Below, piece after piece: positions 30,985 to 33,333 of a stretch of DNA of 33,333 nucleotides (its first letter is position 1; each line of letters opens with the position of its first letter). Position numbers and translations under genes: made by a program. Source of the stretch: JBPCOB01 sp051000715. Lineage in GTDB: Bacteria; Actinomycetota; Actinomycetes; JALYNC01. The notes beneath the pieces were generated by a model that had not been told where the DNA came from, did not search any database, and saw only the letters and a list, made by a program, of their open reading frames with translations. The stretch is taken from positions 1 through 33,333 of the forward strand of contig JBPCOB010000202.1 of assembly GCA_051000715.1 (NCBI GenBank). The letters run 5' to 3'.

Positions 30985-32150
30985 CAGCCTCGGTCGAGTC
31001 CGTTCGCGTCGGCGACGTGCTTCGGCTCGAGCGCCGGACCGTCGATATCGACCCGCTCACTTCGTACACCCTCGTTGGCATCTACTCCTTCGGGAAGGGC
31101 ATCTTTCATCGTGATCCCAAACGAGGTGTCGAACTGGGCAGCTACCGCTTTCACCGGATCGAGCCAGGCGACCTCGTCCTGAGCAACATTCAGGCCTGGG
31201 AGGGCGCAATTGCGGTCGCCGGGATGCGAGACGCCGGGAGCATCGGAACTCATCGGTTTCTGACGTACGTGCCGCGCGATGGCCGTGTGGACACGAACTA
31301 CATCCGCTACCTGTTGCTCAGCGAGCCGGGGATGGAGCGGATCCGGCGCGCTTCACCAGGATCAATCGTTCGTAACCGCACGCTTGGCATCGACGCCTTC
31401 GAGTCCATCGAGATTTGTCTTCCTCGAATCGATGAACAAAGGCGAGTCGCCGCACGGCTTGATGCGTTGCTCGACATCGCCGGAAGGCTCTCAACAGTCG
31501 CGCGCTGGCGAGCTAAGACTGGCGGAGCATTGTTCGAGGCCATTCTGTCCCGTGAGTTCGCTTCATTGGAGGACGTCTCTGTTATGGGACTCGGGCGGGA
31601 CATAGAGATTGTCTCGGGCGCCACGCCAGACTCTGGAAACCCGACCTACTGGGATGGAGACCTCGTTTGGATCACACCAACGGACCTCGGCGCTCTGAAG
31701 CAGGCCGACGTCATGTCGTCTGCTCGGAAGATCACCCAGGAGGGGTTCGACTCCTGCTCAACCCAGTGGGTGCCTCCGGGAGCGGTCGTCATGTCGAGTC
31801 GTGCTCCGATCGGCCATCTTGGAGTCGCTCGCGTACAACTGTGCACAAACCAAGGTTGCAAGTCGTTCGTCCCGCCCGACGGACTGCTGCCGGAGTACCT
31901 ACGGTTCGCGCTACAGGCAGCGATGCCTCGTATCAGGGCAGCTGGCAGTGGCACTACCTTTAACGAGGTCTCGGTCTCCAAGCTGCGCACGCTGTCAGTG
32001 CCAGCCCCTCCGGTTTCCGTACAGTTGAGGCTCGTTGACAGGCTGCAGCACCTTGAGGAGATCTGCTCGGTCCTAAATCGCCGGCAGCACCGGGTCCTGG
32101 AGCTGTCAGCCGCATTGCGGCTATCTGCTCTCAACGCCGCTCTGTGCTGA
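30981..32150 (+). CDS. hsdS: Type I specificity subunit HsdS
   Basis: A 389-residue specificity subunit with two target-recognition domains (about 1-150 and 195-350), each followed by a conserved helix: PRIDEQRRVAARLDALLDIA (about 150-170) and VSVQLRLVDRLQHLEEI (about 355-371). The second domain begins with the usual VSGATPDSGNPTYWDGD and WITPTDLG. The first domain lacks that opening pattern and begins with SVRVGDVLRLERRTVDI, so the half-domains come from different subfamilies and recognise different half-sites. Full-length and in frame. Its last 30 bp overlap the 3' end of radC on the other strand. The recognition sequence cannot be derived here. Confidence 0.93.
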   Translation: MTASVESVRVGDVLRLERRTVDIDPLTSYTLVGIYSFGKGIFHRDPKRGVELGSYRFHRIEPGDLVLSNIQAWEGAIAVAGMRDAGSIGTHRFLTYVPRDGRVDTNYIRYLLLSEPGMERIRRASPGSIVRNRTLGIDAFESIEICLPRIDEQRRVAARLDALLDIAGRLSTVARWRAKTGGALFEAILSREFASLEDVSVMGLGRDIEIVSGATPDSGNPTYWDGDLVWITPTDLGALKQADVMSSARKITQEGFDSCSTQWVPPGAVVMSSRAPIGHLGVARVQLCTNQGCKSFVPPDGLLPEYLRFALQAAMPRIRAAGSGTTFNEVSVSKLRTLSVPAPPVSVQLRLVDRLQHLEEICSVLNRRQHRVLELSAALRLSALNAALC

Positions 32151-32858
32151 GGCCAAAGCGCGCCTCCACCCGCCCTGTGCCACTACCAAATGGTCAAGCA
32201 GCCGGAGGCCGACGGTCCTGGCTGCTGCCTCAAGAGATCTCGTCGACTCATTGTCGGCGCTGCTGGGCTCGGGCGTTCCGGACGGATGATTGTGTGCCAC
32301 CGCGAAGGCGCGGCCATCGTGCCGCAGGACGGCGTTGAGCGTCTCTCGGATTGGAAGCGAGCACCGATCCATGGAACCCTCCGCCACGGTAACTAGCCGT
32401 CGTACACGGTTACCTGAGTCGCAGACAACAACGATCACGCGTTCGCGACGCAGATCGGTTAGTTCCCACCTTACGACCATGGCGACGTCGGCGGGCGCTC
32501 GGAGCACCAAGCTCGACTGGGTGTTGGCCGACTGGCGACTGAGTTGGAAGGCGGCTACGAGTGCTGCCGCCTTGGCTGGGCCAACGCCGTGGCTACGAAG
32601 CAGCTCCTCAGGGAATGCATGGGCGATTCCACAGAGACCACCGTGCTCTTTCAGGAGCGAGTCAGCCAGCTCGAGCGCGGACGCCTCGCGTGTCCCGTCA
32701 CGCAGGACCAGAGCCAGCAATTCTCGATCGGCCAACGCTCGTGCCCCGCGCGCGACAAGGCGCTGGCGAGGGTGATCCCGCGCCCCGTCGTCCGGGTTCG
32801 CTGGGCACACGGCGGCCGACCTCCTTGCCACCGACGGTAAGGGCGTGGATCGCGCCAT
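32121..32858 (-). CDS. radC: RadC/JAB-family protein
   Basis: A 245-residue RadC-like protein. The N-terminal helix-hairpin-helix UPF0758 part reads ARGARALADRELLALVL ... ELLRSHGVGPAKAAALVAAF. The C-terminal JAMM metalloisopeptidase-like motif is HNHPSGTPEPSSAD (H-x-H-x10-D), with STRSLEAAARTVGLRLLDHLVV after it. The frame opens at 32897; the ATG at 32858 with AAGG just upstream is preferred. RadC proteins are common on mobile elements and near defence genes; a role in radiation repair has been disproved for E. coli RadC, and their function is unsettled. Its 3' end overlaps hsdS convergently by 30 bp. The JAMM residues are all present. Confidence 0.87.
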   Translation of the reverse strand: MARSTPLPSVARRSAAVCPANPDDGARDHPRQRLVARGARALADRELLALVLRDGTREASALELADSLLKEHGGLCGIAHAFPEELLRSHGVGPAKAAALVAAFQLSRQSANTQSSLVLRAPADVAMVVRWELTDLRRERVIVVVCDSGNRVRRLVTVAEGSMDRCSLPIRETLNAVLRHDGRAFAVAHNHPSGTPEPSSADNESTRSLEAAARTVGLRLLDHLVVAQGGWRRALASAQSGVESR

Positions 32859-32976
32859 ACGCCTTGTGGCGGCCACGTTGTGGAGAAGTCCGGGCACCGG
32901 TTCCGGGTGTGGATGACGGCCGCTCCCTCACCTGGGACGAGGGCTGGACGCGATGCGCCGCCAAATGTGCGCGCGG

Positions 32977-33333
32977 TCAGGTGGCGCGGTTCCGAACTCT
33001 CCTGAACGCCGCGAGCGCTAGCTCGTCAGACTCCGGCAGGGTGTGCAGGTACCGCTGGGTTGTCGTGATCTGTGCGTGCCCCATCCGTGCCATGACGGCC
33101 TTGAGGTCGGCGCCGCCGGCCAGTGCCCAGGATGCGTGCGCGTGCCGAAGATCATGGAAGCGGACGTGGAAGCCGAGGTGGGCTCGCTCGAGAGTGGGAA
33201 GCCAGACCCGGGTGCGGAAGGTGTTTGGCCCTGCCCCGGTTTGACGGACATCCACCATCAGGGGTTCGCCCCCGGGAAGGATATCCAGCATGGACAGTGT
33301 GGGGACCAAGAATGCCCGGCCCCGCCGCTCGTT
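32977..33333 (-). CDS. Tyrosine site-specific integrase, C-terminal part (runs off window)
   Basis: The C-terminal catalytic domain of a phage-type tyrosine recombinase. It contains FHDLRHAHASWALAGG (box II H-x-x-R), then VMARMGHAQITTTQRYLHT with the second conserved His and the nucleophilic Tyr, and a short tail ending RRVRNRAT. The frame is open through 33333 with the preceding residues NERRGRAFLVPTLSML, so the N-terminus, arm-binding domain and first catalytic Arg lie to the right, outside the window. Such integrases in actinobacterial elements recombine at tRNA 3' ends. Its 3' end faces the radC gene; an att core would often be near that end or at the far end of the element. None was recognised. 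Confidence 0.88.
   Translation of the reverse strand, partial: NERRGRAFLVPTLSMLDILPGGEPLMVDVRQTGAGPNTFRTRVWLPTLERAHLGFHVRFHDLRHAHASWALAGGADLKAVMARMGHAQITTTQRYLHTLPESDELALAAFRRVRNRAT

Larger units (their letters stand above)
17069..33333. mobile_element. Composite genomic island at tRNA-fMet (right end outside window)
   Basis: Right of the tRNA the synteny with the actinobacterial core block stops, and the content becomes accessory: ATPase/two-component operon, MobF relaxase, excisionase-like HTH, type I restriction-modification with AbiE, RadC and a tyrosine integrase. Codon choice in 17506-21667 is visibly less G/C-biased than in the core genes; the relaxase and hsd genes are closer to the host. 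No second copy of the tRNA 3' end was found inside the window, so attR must lie beyond 33333 or be lost. The relaxase/excisionase pair and the distal integrase may belong to different elements. Confidence 0.7.

Noticed and set aside
32181..32192. CTACCAAA match to the tRNA-fMet 3' end, considered as attR
   Set aside because: Only about 8 bases match and they lie within the radC/hsdS 3' region; an att core from a tRNA would be much longer.

Overview
The window comes from a high-G+C Gram-positive bacterium of the class Actinomycetia. The evidence is the strong G/C bias at third codon positions, frequent GTG/TTG starts, and several lineage-restricted families: WhiB7, mycoredoxin, GAF-ANTAR, UvrD2 with a tetracysteine motif and HRDC domain, UPF0182, PPA1309 and DUF5679. 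The genus cannot be fixed from the sequence alone.

Positions 1-17068 are ordinary chromosome. From 2482 to 16940 the gene content and much of the order match the block that in Mycobacterium tuberculosis runs from Rv3193c (UPF0182) to Rv3198A (mycoredoxin), as I recall it. That block holds mycoredoxin divergent from uvrD2, then whiB7, an ABC1/UbiB-type kinase, a ThiF-like protein, a DUF2342 protein, a Lon-like PDZ protease and UPF0182. Interspersed here are a zinc-ribbon DUF5679 protein, a crotonase, moaE and a PPA1309 protein. The left edge carries a proline iminopeptidase-like hydrolase, a uridine-kinase-like protein that has lost its P-loop lysine, and a GAF-ANTAR antiterminator. whiB7 has a complete antibiotic-responsive leader: a promoter with an AT-rich box, a leader ORF with a strong ribosome site, an alternative hairpin over the leader stop codon, and an intrinsic terminator.

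An initiator tRNA (tRNA-fMet, CAT) at 16992-17068 marks the junction. Everything to its right looks like a composite genomic island. First comes a tight three-gene operon (17506-21667): an SMC/RecF-like ATPase with a DQPEDNLDN Walker B, a soluble histidine kinase with a HEAT-like N-terminus, and a receiver domain fused to an aminoglycoside-phosphotransferase-like kinase. The last gene is broken by an apparent +1 frameshift. I know of no named system with this combination; it is the best candidate for an undescribed signalling or defence system here. Next are a MobF relaxase and an excisionase-like HTH gene (reading left) with no integrase beside them. Then comes a type I restriction-modification operon (hsdR, hsdM, hsdS) that encloses an AbiEi/AbiEii type IV toxin-antitoxin pair. 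A RadC-family gene overlaps the hsdS 3' end, and the C-terminal part of a tyrosine integrase runs off the right edge.

The island therefore combines mobility functions (relaxase, excisionase, integrase, possible oriT) with layered defence: restriction, toxin-antitoxin, and possibly the ATPase/two-component operon. The missing integrase next to the excisionase, an orphan pair of IS21-like end repeats, and the second integrase at the far right suggest accretion of more than one element at the tRNA. The right boundary lies outside the window.
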